A stretch of DNA of 64,000 bases from Thermovenabulum sp049701175 (GCF_049701175.1 NZ_JBNATW010000003.1:50296-114295), one strand, 5' to 3'. Counted from the first letter of the stretch, positions 1-7,608 are shown. The notes: generated by a model not told the origin, from the sequence alone. Numbers and translations are program-made.

Positions 1-772
1 TCTCTACAGGCTGCAAAAGTGTAAATAATCTTATTTGGTAAACCATTATAGAAAGCAGAGGCCTTGGATAGTCTTTGGTCCAGCTTTCCCCTAATATTAA
101 TCCCAGTTCTAAACCTTCCAAAACTTCTGCCAATCTTTCAAAATGTAGTTTATATTTTCCGTATCTATCGTAAATTCTAATATATAAATCATACCATTCA
201 GTCCCTAATAAGCCTTCATTTAGAAATCTTAAAGCCTGTATCCTCATTTTTTTATATAAACTGTTTTTATCCATATTTACAAGAAGGTGCTTTTGCTTTA
301 AATCTGAAATATGAACTTTATGCTTTAAAGGCTTTTCAGTAAAACTTATAATAGTTTGATCAGAACCACCTTTATCGAGACATTCTGTTAATGATAAAAC
401 TTCACATTTATAAGTTTCTTTTAGTGAGTTCAATATATTCTCAAAATTACCCATTACACGCATTAGAAGTATCCCTGGAGCGATACGACAGTCATTTAAA
501 AAACTGCAAAGTCTCAAGTTTATTATTCGACATAAAACCTCATAGGAAGGGAGTTTAATCAACAAAGATGCTTTTACTTCATCGAGCCTTGCTATTTTTT
601 TACCGGGGTCGGTAATCACCAATATTGTATCTTCTTCTTCAGCGTTTTCAAGCATTTCTACCAAATTACCTTTTGTACTTGAAAATTCCTTCTCTAAAAT
701 ATTTAAAAGGATATTTTCCTTTTCAGTTCCTATAACTATTAAACTTGCCCCTTCCCTCAATAGTGAATACAA
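1..772 (-). CDS. Unidentified protein, 3' end outside window
   Basis: The minus-strand frame is open from a TTG at 772 to the window edge, about 257 codons without a stop. An AGAGGTGG ribosome site at 779-786 supports this start, and the gene begins 12 bases after the stop of the metallophosphoesterase gene, so the two are probably one operon. I do not recognise the family. The first ~70 residues alternate hydrophobic strands (SLIVIGT, DTILVITDP) with charged helices, which suggests a Rossmann-like domain. Three cysteines follow around residues 85-100, and the rest is charged and mostly helical. I see no signal peptide or membrane segment, so it is probably cytosolic. Being a real gene is well supported; its function is unknown. 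Confidence 0.7.
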   Translation of the reverse strand, partial: MYSLLREGASLIVIGTEKENILLNILEKEFSSTKGNLVEMLENAEEEDTILVITDPGKKIARLDEVKASLLIKLPSYEVLCRIINLRLCSFLNDCRIAPGILLMRVMGNFENILNSLKETYKCEVLSLTECLDKGGSDQTIISFTEKPLKHKVHISDLKQKHLLVNMDKNSLYKKMRIQALRFLNEGLLGTEWYDLYIRIYDRYGKYKLHFERLAEVLEGLELGLILGESWTKDYPRPLLSIMVYQIRLFTLLQPVE

Positions 773-784
773 AAGAAACCACCT

Positions 785-1384
785 CTAAAATCCAATTTTT
801 AATCTATTTAGCCTCGAAAGGTTTGTGCCTAAGGGGTATGGTAGCTTAAGAACATCTTTGTTTTCCAAATCAATAATATTAATGAAATTTAGTCCATTTA
901 AATAATTTGTATCTTCCCCCCAAATTGAGTCATGTCCGTATAAAAAGAAATCCCCTTTTTTTGAAAGGTTCTCTATTTTATGGGCAAGGCAAAAATCTAT
1001 TGAGCCTATTAAAAGGTTTTCTCCTTCATTTTTTATTACAAACTTGTCATTTTTAAATTTAATAATATCCAACTTATCGTGATTGCCGGGAACAAGTATG
1101 ATTTTGTTTTTTACATACAATGAAAGGGTATTCAAAAAATTTTCTGCTATTTTTTTATATCTATTTTCAAAGTATGGTTTATATTCTAATTTTAAATCAT
1201 CTACCACATCTCCGGTATGGATGATAAAATCCGGAAACAATTTTTTTGAAAGATTTATTATATTTTTGTGTATTACAATAGGAGTATCGCTTATATGAAT
1301 TAATTTATGCTTTAGTTTATAGATTTTTGGAGGCACGTAAATTTCGCCCATAGTAAAAGAAAACAGTTTTTTTAAAGTTTCCAT
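785..1384 (-). CDS. Metallophosphoesterase family protein with an altered first motif
   Basis: This 199-residue cytosolic protein carries calcineurin-like phosphoesterase motifs in order: HISDTP (about residue 30), GDVVDD (about 59), PGNHD (about 100) and LYGHD (about 150). The family uses two metal ions to hydrolyse phosphomono- or diesters. The first motif is normally Asp-x-His, but here it reads Asp-Thr-Pro, so the usual His ligand is missing. The protein may therefore bind metal differently or act on an unusual substrate. The ATG at 1384 has GGAGGG four bases upstream. A TATAAT at 1448-1453 (minus strand) could be its -10 box. It is the first gene of a probable operon with the unidentified gene downstream. 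Family assignment is firm, substrate unknown. Confidence 0.85.
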   Translation of the reverse strand: METLKKLFSFTMGEIYVPPKIYKLKHKLIHISDTPIVIHKNIINLSKKLFPDFIIHTGDVVDDLKLEYKPYFENRYKKIAENFLNTLSLYVKNKIILVPGNHDKLDIIKFKNDKFVIKNEGENLLIGSIDFCLAHKIENLSKKGDFFLYGHDSIWGEDTNYLNGLNFINIIDLENKDVLKLPYPLGTNLSRLNRLKIGF

Positions 1385-1581
1385 ATTCCCTCCGAAGATA
1401 AAAAGAATCTTTAAGTAGTGTTAAATAATTCTAAAGATCTTTTTATCATTATAACATTTAATCGAACTTAGAAAAAGTATAGGCTTTTTTGGAAAATAGT
1501 TTTTTTTGATTGTAAAAAACAATTGTTATATTTTAGAATTATTATAAAACATGAAATGTATTTATAAAGGAAGTGGTTATT

Positions 1582-2712
1582 TTGGCAAAAGTTGTAATAT
1601 TAAAATGCGAGGAATACAATCCTAAATTTATTTATGAAAGAATCGAGTATGCTTTAAATTTAATAGGTTTTGAACCTAAAAAATATAAGAAACTTTTATT
1701 TAAACCCAACCTTTTGATGAGGAAAAAACCTGAGGAAGTTACTACTACGCATCCTGCTGTGCTTGAAGCAGTTATCAACCTTTTCAAAAAAGAAGGCGTT
1801 GATTTTATAGTAGCCGACAGCCCCGGAGGGCCCTACAATAAAAAAAGGCTTGAGCATATTTATGAAGGTACGGGGATAAAAGAAGTATGCGAAAAAACAG
1901 GGGCGAAATTGAACTATAATACGGATTTAGTTGAAATAGAAATTAGTGGAGAGAGTAAATTAAAAACATTGCCTGTTATTTATCCATTCAAAGAATGTGA
2001 TGGGGTAATTTCCCTTGCAAAATTAAAAACCCATAGAATGTCCGTTTATACAGGGGCAGTGAAAAATTTGTACGGGATGATTCCAGGGGGATACAAAGTT
2101 GAACTACATTTTAGGTTGAGGGAAGTTGAAAGGTTTATGGACCTACTTTTGGATTTATATAAGTCTGTAAATCCCGTTTTATCAATAATAGATGGGGTAA
2201 TAGCAATGGAAGGGGAAGGCCCTTCGCAAGGCACTCCAAGAAAACTCGGTGTTCTTATAGTATCTGATGATGCACTGGCTGCGGATTATGCTGCTTCGAA
2301 AATAATAGGTTTAAAAGAAGAGGATTTTCCGCTAATAAAAAGGGCTATAAAAAGAGGTATGTTTAAAGAAGAAGATGTAGTATTTTTAGGAGAAAATATA
2401 GATGATGTGAAAGTATCTGATTTCAAAATCCCTGCTAAAAAAGATATTACTTTTATTAAAGGAATCTTTCCAAAAGCTATAGAAGATTATTTGAAAGAAT
2501 TGATGACACCAAAACCTTATGTTAATTTAAATTTATGCAAGGGTTGTGCGGAATGCTATATGACTTGTCCTCCAAAGGCTATAAGTATAATAGAAAAGAA
2601 AGCTAAGATAGATTATAAAAAATGTATAAAGTGTTTTTGCTGCCACGAGCTTTGTCCGGAAAAAGCCATTAAGGTAAAAAGGAATATTATTTACGAAAGA
2701 TTTCTAAAATAA
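1582..2712 (+). CDS. DUF362 domain protein with C-terminal two-cluster ferredoxin
   Basis: The protein has about 376 residues. Residues 1-300 match the DUF362 fold, with conserved elements such as KPNLL and the SLAKLKTHRM stretch. Two Cys-x2-Cys-x2-Cys-x3-Cys motifs follow near residues 318-328 (CKGCAECYMTC) and 347-357 (CIKCFCCHELC), each expected to hold a [4Fe-4S] cluster. DUF362 ferredoxins are common in anaerobes and are presumed redox proteins, but no reaction is established. I chose the TTG at 1582 because AAGGAAG at 1568-1574 sits at the right distance; an in-frame GTG at 1573 overlaps that site. The gene stands alone, followed by an IS remnant. Confidence 0.85.
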   Translation: MAKVVILKCEEYNPKFIYERIEYALNLIGFEPKKYKKLLFKPNLLMRKKPEEVTTTHPAVLEAVINLFKKEGVDFIVADSPGGPYNKKRLEHIYEGTGIKEVCEKTGAKLNYNTDLVEIEISGESKLKTLPVIYPFKECDGVISLAKLKTHRMSVYTGAVKNLYGMIPGGYKVELHFRLREVERFMDLLLDLYKSVNPVLSIIDGVIAMEGEGPSQGTPRKLGVLIVSDDALAADYAASKIIGLKEEDFPLIKRAIKRGMFKEEDVVFLGENIDDVKVSDFKIPAKKDITFIKGIFPKAIEDYLKELMTPKPYVNLNLCKGCAECYMTCPPKAISIIEKKAKIDYKKCIKCFCCHELCPEKAIKVKRNIIYERFLK

Positions 2713-2734
2713 TTTTTTTTGAAAGGAGACAAAA

Positions 2735-2848
2735 ATGTTTATAGAGTTGGTTGATATGAAAATTCACAGGGATAAATTTCCTTACGAACTTTCAGGTGGA
2801 GAACAGCAAAGGATAGATATAGCCAGAGCAAATGTTATCCGTCTGTGA
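2735..2848 (+). pseudogene. Fragment of an ABC transporter ATPase gene
   Basis: A 37-codon frame behind AAAGGAG encodes LVDMKIHRDKFPYELSGGEQ followed by QRIDIARA. This is the segment around the signature motif (LSGGEQQR) of a LolD/MacB-type ABC ATPase. The Walker A part is missing upstream, and the Walker B part is missing downstream, where the insertion-sequence end begins at about 2830-2840. It is a leftover core of a destroyed gene that happens to keep a start codon and ribosome site. An intact homologue with the same signature region lies at 17340-18020. Confidence 0.7.
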
Positions 2849-3806
2849 TATTGTCAGGGTGAAATCCATCTGAGAAAATGTCAGTATGAGCAGGGAGATG
2901 ATTGTTTTGTCACAGACAGAATTAAATAGACTTCATATCTTGGAACAAGTTCTGGGAGGGATGATTACAAATCTTTCAGGCCTCTTCTGGCTGGCAGAGG
3001 ATTTTGAAGGATACCGCAGACTTATCTTTGATCTGGTTACTCATTACGGGATTCCGGTTGCTGTTTATACGGATCGCCATACTCTGTTCTTTTCTCCTAA
3101 ATTTGCAAAAAACGGTCTCTCTCTCGAGGAACAATTATTAGGGCAAAAGCGGCCTTTAACCCAAATTGGCCGGATATTAAATGAGCTCGGTATCCGGCAT
3201 ATACCCGCTTTTTCCCCTCAGGCTAAAGGCCGCATTGAACGCTGTTTCCAAACTCTTCAACAGAGGCTCGTTGTTAGGCTCCGCTTAGCCGGCGCTTCTA
3301 CTCTGGATGAGGCTAATGCTGTGCTTAATGAGTTCATAAAAGAATATAACAGCAAGTTCGCAGTGCAGCCTGATAACCCTATACCCGCTTTCCGCCCCAT
3401 ACCTTCTCATCTGCGCTTGGATCATATTTTCTGCTGGAAGGAATATCGTGTTTTGAATCCCGGTTATGTGATTCCTTTTGAAGGCAAGGTCTACAAAGTG
3501 GTTAATCCTAAGGATGCTCCTTTTATACCGCTGCGTTCGGTGGTGGAGGTGCATAAATTCCCGGATGGACGCCTGTTTGTGGGGTGGAAGGGGGTATATA
3601 TATCCTCTAGAGTTGTTTGATTCCTCTTCTGGTTCAAGTAGCAAGGATTCTTCTAAAGAAGCCGTTGCCGGAACGGGCAATAAGACAACCTCTTCACGAG
3701 TTCGCAAGCCCGCTCTGGATCATCCATGGCGTAAGCCATGGAAACCTATCCAGCGTAATTATACCACTTCTACCCTGACAAATTCACAGACGAGTTTTAC
3801 CTGACA
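2838..3806 (+). mobile_element. Decayed ISNCY-type insertion sequence
   Basis: The two ends share an inverted motif: CGTCTGTGA followed by TGTCAGGGT at 2839-2860, and the same pair in reverse complement at about 3772-3793, with an extra TGTCAG copy on each side (2879-2884 on the left, 3801-3806 on the right). Between them lies a damaged transposase of the ISNCY (ISDol1-like) type. No exact target duplication is visible, and the outer left boundary is uncertain by about 10 bases. GC content inside is visibly higher than in the flanks, which fits horizontal arrival. The element should be immobile. Confidence 0.7.
2886..3804 (+). pseudogene. ISNCY-type transposase, internally deleted and frameshifted
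   Basis: The N-terminus (LSQTELNRLHILEQVLGGMI) is the start of the helix-turn-helix of this family. It jumps directly at about 2980 to LFWLAEDFEGYRRLIFDLV, which lies after the first catalytic Asp in complete relatives. The rest of the HTH domain and the start of the DDE core are therefore deleted in frame. The remaining core has the YTDRHTLF and KGRIERCFQTLQ motifs. The frame then stops at 3620, but the typical C-terminus (PLELFDSSS ... DHPWRKPWKP) continues in the next frame. One extra base in the TATATATA run at about 3595-3602 explains the shift. It cannot make an active transposase. Confidence 0.8.
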
Positions 3807-3979
3807 TTTTCATTGACGCTTGACATATTTTATTAAAACGTTTATTAACGAAATAATAGTAAAATATGAGTATTTATGATTAATTATCTTTATAAAACAA
3901 ATAGTTTCATTGCAAATTAAATATTTTTTAATGAATACTTAGTCGTCTTTATTTGTGGAAAAAGGTATATGTTTGCACT

Positions 3980-4007
3980 GCTAACAACACGTTCGCAAAA
4001 TGTTAGC
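3980..4007. repeat. Inverted repeat in a gene-free stretch
   Basis: GCTAACA at 3980-3986 and TGTTAGC at 4001-4007 are perfect 7-base arms around a 14-base loop. The stretch 3807-4022 contains no gene that I can see. A TTGACA at 3820-3825 has no matching -10 box. The repeat may be an operator or chance; I assign no function. Confidence 0.3.
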
Positions 4008-4022
4008 AAATGAATTTAAGAT

Positions 4023-4050
4023 AAAAAATAAAAAAGGCTTTAAAGCCTTT
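4023..4050 (-). terminator. Intrinsic terminator of tRNA-Trp
   Basis: A perfect palindrome AAAGGCTTTAAAGCCTTT at 4033-4050 is followed on the minus strand by a T-rich run, ten bases after the tRNA-Trp 3' end. Confidence 0.85.
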
Positions 4051-4059
4051 ATTTTTTTC

Positions 4060-4135
4060 TGGCAGGGGAGACAGGACTCGAACCTGCAGCCAACGGTTTT
4101 GGAGACCGCTACTCTACCAATTGAGCTACTCCCCT
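4060..4135 (-). tRNA. tRNA-Trp (CCA)
   Basis: The minus strand folds into a cloverleaf: acceptor AGGGGAG pairs with CTCCCCT, the T arm contains GGTTCGAGTCC, and the anticodon loop reads TCTCCAAAA with anticodon CCA. The 3' CCA is encoded (4060-4062). It has its own promoter at 4179-4207 and its own terminator. Confidence 0.95.
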
Positions 4136-4178
4136 GTGCAGATACATGATTTTATAATTATTCTCATGTCTATTTTGT

Positions 4179-4207
4179 ATTATACAGAAACATTTTATAT
4201 ATGTCAA
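4179..4207 (-). promoter_or_regulatory. Consensus sigma-A promoter for tRNA-Trp
   Basis: On the minus strand a perfect TTGACA (4207-4202) and perfect TATAAT (4184-4179) are separated by 17 bases, about 45 bases upstream of the tRNA. Confidence 0.9.
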
Positions 4208-4247
4208 TAAAAAGTGGAATTAAGTTATATATTAAATGGTGGAGTTA

Positions 4248-4640
4248 TTATGTTATAAAATCTGATGGAAATTCCTTTGGATCTTCAAAATTGGGATTTA
4301 TTTTTGAAATCATGGTAAATTTTATATTAATTTTATGTTTTTTTCTTTCAAATAATTCAACTATGGCGCAATTTTTTGTTACAAATCGTATGATTCCTTT
4401 TGTTCTTCTATAAAAGGTATCGTAAATTCTTCCCGCACTATAACAGCCTTTAGGAACGGTATTTACACTGTTTGCTACATATCCTACCTTACCAAAAGGA
4501 TGAATAGTTACTTTTATAGCTTCCATATCATATTCATTATTAGGTTCTTTTTCGAGGGTAACAACCATTCCAGGTTTTAGTATTCGATATCCAAAGTAGT
4601 TTTCGCAACCGACTAATGCGACAAATCGTTTATGAGCCAT
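4248..4640 (-). CDS. Stand-alone HIRAN domain protein
   Basis: A 130-residue protein whose first ~80 residues carry the HIRAN pattern: LVGCENYFGYRILKPG, then a basic/acidic strand with EPNNEYDMEAIKV, then GKVGYVAN. HIRAN domains bind DNA ends, for example at the N-terminus of HLTF-type helicases; free-standing bacterial copies are mostly uncharacterised. The ~50-residue tail is lysine-rich. The ATG at 4640 follows AAGGAGGGG at ideal distance; the frame extends further upstream without a ribosome site. It sits alone between tRNA genes, a common landing area for foreign DNA. Domain call fairly sure, role unknown. Confidence 0.75.
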   Translation of the reverse strand: MAHKRFVALVGCENYFGYRILKPGMVVTLEKEPNNEYDMEAIKVTIHPFGKVGYVANSVNTVPKGCYSAGRIYDTFYRRTKGIIRFVTKNCAIVELFERKKHKINIKFTMISKINPNFEDPKEFPSDFIT

Positions 4641-4735
4641 ATATACCCCTCCTTGGAGCAATAAATGTTCCTTAAAATTATTATATATAAAATCCCAAAT
4701 CAATAGAATTTCTTTCTTTTGTTTCTCTAAAATAC

Positions 4736-4764
4736 TTTACAATTAAATTAACTTTATGTATAAT
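4736..4764 (+). promoter_or_regulatory. Sigma-A promoter of the tRNA-Asp/Gly/Leu operon
   Basis: TTTACA (4736-4741) and TATAAT (4759-4764) are spaced by 17 bases and lie 25 bases before tRNA-Asp. Confidence 0.88.
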
Positions 4765-4788
4765 AATCCTATCAAAAATATTAATGAA

Positions 4789-4866
4789 GGCCCAGTAGTT
4801 CAGTTGGTTTAGAACGCCAGCCTGTCACGCTGGAGGTCGAGGGTTCGAGCCCCTTCTGGGTCGCCA
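4789..4866 (+). tRNA. tRNA-Asp (GTC)
   Basis: The acceptor GGCCCAG pairs with CTGGGTC, the anticodon loop reads CTGTCAC with anticodon GTC, the T loop is GGTTCGAGCCC, and the CCA end is encoded. It is the first gene of a three-tRNA operon. Confidence 0.95.
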
Positions 4867-4871
4867 CAAAT

Positions 4872-4946
4872 GCGGAAGTGGCTCAGCGGTAGAGCATCGC
4901 CTTGCCAAGGCGAGGGTCGCGGGTTCAAATCCCGTCTTCCGCTCCA
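4872..4946 (+). tRNA. tRNA-Gly (GCC)
   Basis: The acceptor GCGGAAG pairs with CTTCCGC, the anticodon loop reads TTGCCAA with anticodon GCC, and CCA is encoded. It starts five bases after tRNA-Asp. Confidence 0.95.
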
Positions 4947-4952
4947 CTTAAT

Positions 4953-5041
4953 GCCGGGGTGGCGGAACAGGCAGACGCACAGGACTTAAAATCCTGCGGG
5001 TAGCAATACCCATACCGGTTCGATTCCGGTCCCCGGCACCA
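4953..5041 (+). tRNA. tRNA-Leu (TAA)
   Basis: An 89-base class II tRNA with a long variable arm (GCGGGTAGCAATACCCATAC region), acceptor GCCGGGG/CCCCGGC, anticodon TAA and encoded CCA. Confidence 0.95.
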
Positions 5042-5078
5042 TTTTTTAGGTAACTATTAAACTTAATAAGAGAGTAAT

Positions 5079-5130
5079 AATGCACTTATTCAGATAGTAA
5101 GCTAATTCTGAATAAAGTGCATTTTTTATT
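5079..5130 (+). terminator. Terminator of the tRNA operon
   Basis: Arms AATGCACTTATTCAG and CTGAATAAAGTGCATT form a long, slightly bulged stem, followed by a T run at 5121-5130. Confidence 0.85.
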
Positions 5131-5280
5131 TGAAAAAATGTTGGGATGATCTACCACTTCATTTATTATAAAACTCATTTGTTTATTAATAATTTGTTTA
5201 TTATAAAAACGATATTTATGTTAAATATTTATGTTAAAATATTTATAAATAAACAAATTAGATTTGGGGCGATCTTTATT

Positions 5281-7164
5281 ATGAATTTATTACTAATAGC
5301 GCCTTATGAAAACTTATTAGAAACAGCTTATTTAGTTAAGAATGATCTAAATATTGAATTTAAGATTGAATACGGAAATTTGAAAGATGGATTAGAAATT
5401 GCAAAAAAATATAAAGAAAAAGGTATTGATGTTATTATAAGCAGAGGTGGAACATATCAATTAATTAAGGAAAATGTCGATATACCTGTTGTTGAAATAA
5501 AAGTAAGCCCTTATGATATTTTAAGACAATTTAAAGGATTAGTTAAGAATAACAAAAAAATTTGTGTAGCAGGATATAAAAATGTAATTTACGGTTGTGA
5601 GCTCATAGGGGAAGTATTTAATATAAATATAATAAAAACTGAATTTTGTGAAGAAGAAGATATTCCGGAACAAATAAAACAAGCTATAAAATCAGGAGCT
5701 GAAATAATAATAGGAGATGCTGTTGCAATTAACTATGCTTCAAATTTTGGTATTGAAAACAGATTGATAACATCTGGTAAGGAAGCCATTGCAAATGCCG
5801 TTAATGAAGCAATTAGATTAATTGAAGAAATTAAAAAAGAAAAAGCTAAAACCGAAGAAATAAGAACAATTTTGGATTTTATTCACGATGGTGTAATAGC
5901 CGTAGATAAAAAAGGTAAAATAACAATATATAATAAAATGGCTGAAAAAATATTTAGGAAACCTTCTGAAGAAGTATTAGGCAAAAACATAGAATTTTTA
6001 ATTCCTGATACTAAATTATATCAAGTTATGAATGAAAAAAAATCGCAGTTAGATGCTTTACAAGAAATAGGGGAAATAAAAATAGCAACCAATAGGGTAC
6101 CTATTATAGTTGAAAATGAAGTTATAGGAGCGGTTGCCACTTTTCAGGAAGTAAATACTTTAATGAAAGCGGAGCTAAAAATAAGAAAACAGCTTTTAGA
6201 AAAGGGGCATCTTGCTTTTTATAGATTTAATGATATAGTGCATAAAAGTGAAAAAATGTCAAAGTGTATAGAAATTGCAAAAAAATATTCTCAACTTGAT
6301 TCTACAATATTGATATTTGGTGAATCGGGAACAGGAAAAGAAATTTTTGCACAAAGTATACACAATGAAAGCAAAAGAAAAAACGGACCTTTTGTTGCGA
6401 TTAATTGTGCAGCTTTGCCTGAAAATCTTTTAGAAAGTGAATTATTTGGTTATGCAGAAGGTGCATTTACTGGTGCCAAAAAAGGTGGTAAAGTTGGCCT
6501 TTTTGAGTTAGCTCATAATGGAACAATATTTTTAGATGAAATATCTGAAATGCCATTGTCTTTGCAATCTAAATTATTGAGGGTAATGCAAGAAAAAAAG
6601 GTTATGCGCCTCGGTGATGATAAGCTAATTCCAATAAATATTAGAATAATTTGTGCTACAAATAGGGATTTATTAAAAGAAGTAAATAATGGAAATTTTA
6701 GACAGGATTTATTCTATCGAATAAATATTTTGCCCCTTTTTATACCTCCTCTTCGAGAAAGAAAGGAAGATATAATACCTTTAGCAGAATATTTTTTAAA
6801 GAAATATTCAAAATTAATAGGTAAAAATATCTTGGGTTTTACCCATTCTGCTGTAGATTATCTTTTATCCTTAGATTATCCAGGTAATGTGAGAGAGCTT
6901 GAAGGTATAATCGAAAGGGCTTGTGCAGTTTGTGAAGGAAAATATATTGATATGGAAGATTTGATTTTTAAATACTTTGAAATAAATCAAAACAAAATAA
7001 AAAGTCAGGAATTGTCAATTGAAGAACAAGAAAAAAATTTAATTTCAAAAGCATTAACAGAATCTAAAGGTAATATTACCTTAGCAGCTAAACTACTCGG
7101 AATTCATCGTACAACATTGTGGAGGAAAATAAAAAAGTATAATATCGACATTATGACCTCTTGA
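5281..7164 (+). CDS. Sigma-54-dependent activator with PrpR-type sensor domain
   Basis: About 627 residues in four parts. Residues 1-185 resemble the PrpR N-terminal ligand-binding domain (MNLLLIAPYENL, the VIISRGGTYQLI strand). Residues ~195-300 are a PAS domain (ILDFIHDGVIAVDKKGKITI). Residues ~325-545 form the AAA+ module with Walker A GESGTGKE, the sigma-54 contact loop GAFTGA and the Walker B FLDEI. Residues ~590-623 are a Fis-type helix-turn-helix (NITLAAKLLGIHRTTLWRKI). Such activators open sigma-54 promoters when their sensor detects a metabolite. A sigma-54 promoter and two likely binding sites follow at once, so it almost certainly controls the uxaA-kdgT-kinase-pdxA operon, and the sugar acid or a breakdown product is the likely inducer. 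I chose the ATG at 5281 from homology; the frame is open from 5146 but that part looks non-coding, and no strong ribosome site is visible. Confidence 0.9.
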   Translation: MNLLLIAPYENLLETAYLVKNDLNIEFKIEYGNLKDGLEIAKKYKEKGIDVIISRGGTYQLIKENVDIPVVEIKVSPYDILRQFKGLVKNNKKICVAGYKNVIYGCELIGEVFNINIIKTEFCEEEDIPEQIKQAIKSGAEIIIGDAVAINYASNFGIENRLITSGKEAIANAVNEAIRLIEEIKKEKAKTEEIRTILDFIHDGVIAVDKKGKITIYNKMAEKIFRKPSEEVLGKNIEFLIPDTKLYQVMNEKKSQLDALQEIGEIKIATNRVPIIVENEVIGAVATFQEVNTLMKAELKIRKQLLEKGHLAFYRFNDIVHKSEKMSKCIEIAKKYSQLDSTILIFGESGTGKEIFAQSIHNESKRKNGPFVAINCAALPENLLESELFGYAEGAFTGAKKGGKVGLFELAHNGTIFLDEISEMPLSLQSKLLRVMQEKKVMRLGDDKLIPINIRIICATNRDLLKEVNNGNFRQDLFYRINILPLFIPPLRERKEDIIPLAEYFLKKYSKLIGKNILGFTHSAVDYLLSLDYPGNVRELEGIIERACAVCEGKYIDMEDLIFKYFEINQNKIKSQELSIEEQEKNLISKALTESKGNITLAAKLLGIHRTTLWRKIKKYNIDIMTS

Positions 7165-7194
7165 TGCAAAATGCATCGAGAGGTTTATTTTTTG
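7156..7194 (+). terminator. Terminator of the sigma-54 activator gene, overlapping operator 1
   Basis: Arms ACCTCTTGATGCA (7156-7168) and TGCATCGAGAGGT (7172-7184) pair over 13 bases with one G-U pair around an AAA loop, followed by TTATTTTTTTT. The stop codon of the activator (7162-7164) lies in the 5' arm. Confidence 0.8.
7161..7178 (+). promoter_or_regulatory. Probable activator site 1 (UAS1)
   Basis: TTGATGCAAAATGCATCG is a palindrome that matches site 2 at 13 of 18 positions, with the shared pattern TTGnTGCnnAATGCAnC. It lies about 75 bases upstream of the -24 box, where sigma-54 activators bind. Inferred to bind the PrpR-type activator; it is also the core of a terminator. Confidence 0.55.
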
Positions 7195-7209
7195 TTGCCG
7201 AATGCAACA
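7192..7209 (+). promoter_or_regulatory. Probable activator site 2 (UAS2)
   Basis: TTGTTGCCGAATGCAACA has perfect TGTTGC/GCAACA arms and repeats the site 1 pattern. Its start is 31 bases after that of site 1, about three helical turns, so both sites face the same side of the DNA. Confidence 0.6.
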
Positions 7210-7250
7210 GTTTCTTAAAGATAGAGTTTATAAATTTAATGTATTTTTAA

Positions 7251-7267
7251 TTGGCATTGTTATTGCA
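7251..7267 (+). promoter_or_regulatory. Sigma-54 (-24/-12) promoter
   Basis: TTGGCAT-TGTTA-TTGCA matches the consensus TTGGCAC-N5-TTGCA except at one base. The GG (7253-7254) and GC (7265-7266) are 12 bases apart. It precedes the first uxaA gene by about 40 bases, with no good sigma-A boxes nearby. Confidence 0.9.
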
Positions 7268-7305
7268 ATAATAAAATAAATAAAAAATTGTTGGAGGTGT
7301 TTTAA

Positions 7306-7608
7306 TTGAAAAAATTTGCTGTTATTGCACATCCAAAGGATAATGTGGCAACGGCTGTAAAGGATTTATCATCAAGCGAAGAAGTATTAATCGAAGTTGA
7401 AGGTGTTGATCTAAAAATAACCCTATTATCAGATATTAAATTCGGTCATAAATTTGCTGTAAAGGATATTAAAAAGGGGGAAGAAATAATAAAATACGGG
7501 GAAGTTATAGGAAGGGCAACAGTTGATATCAAAAAAGGAGAACATGTTCACGTACATAATATCGAAAGCTTAAGAGGACGCGGAGATTGGGAGGAGGAAT
7601 TAAAATGA
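7306..7608 (+). CDS. UxaA-family dehydratase, small (SAF) subunit
   Basis: A 100-residue SAF domain protein equivalent to the N-terminal part of altronate/galactarate dehydratase. Conserved family stretches are FGHKFAVKDIKKGEEIIKYG and the KKGEHVHVHNIES ending. In full-length UxaA this domain joins the large catalytic domain; here they are separate genes that overlap by four bases (ATGA), so they should form one enzyme. TTG start at 7306 after GGAGGTG. It is the first gene behind the sigma-54 promoter. The enzyme should dehydrate a sugar acid in the cytosol, but the exact acid cannot be read from sequence. Confidence 0.88.
   Translation: MKKFAVIAHPKDNVATAVKDLSSSEEVLIEVEGVDLKITLLSDIKFGHKFAVKDIKKGEEIIKYGEVIGRATVDIKKGEHVHVHNIESLRGRGDWEEELK

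Noticed and set aside
3285..3707. 140-codon open frame on the minus strand within the IS
   Set aside because: Antisense shadow of the transposase remnant, without ribosome site or recognisable protein.
3820..3840. TTGACA as a promoter in the gap after the IS
   Set aside because: No -10 box at 15-19 bases and no gene in reach.
2735..5130. Prophage or integrative element at the tRNA genes
   Set aside because: No integrase, no repeated tRNA 3' end and no phage genes; only one dead IS and a HIRAN gene.
5146..5280. Extended N-terminus of the PrpR-type activator
   Set aside because: The 45 extra residues are Ile/Phe/Lys-rich translation of AT-rich DNA without ribosome site; the PrpR-type domain begins at 5281.
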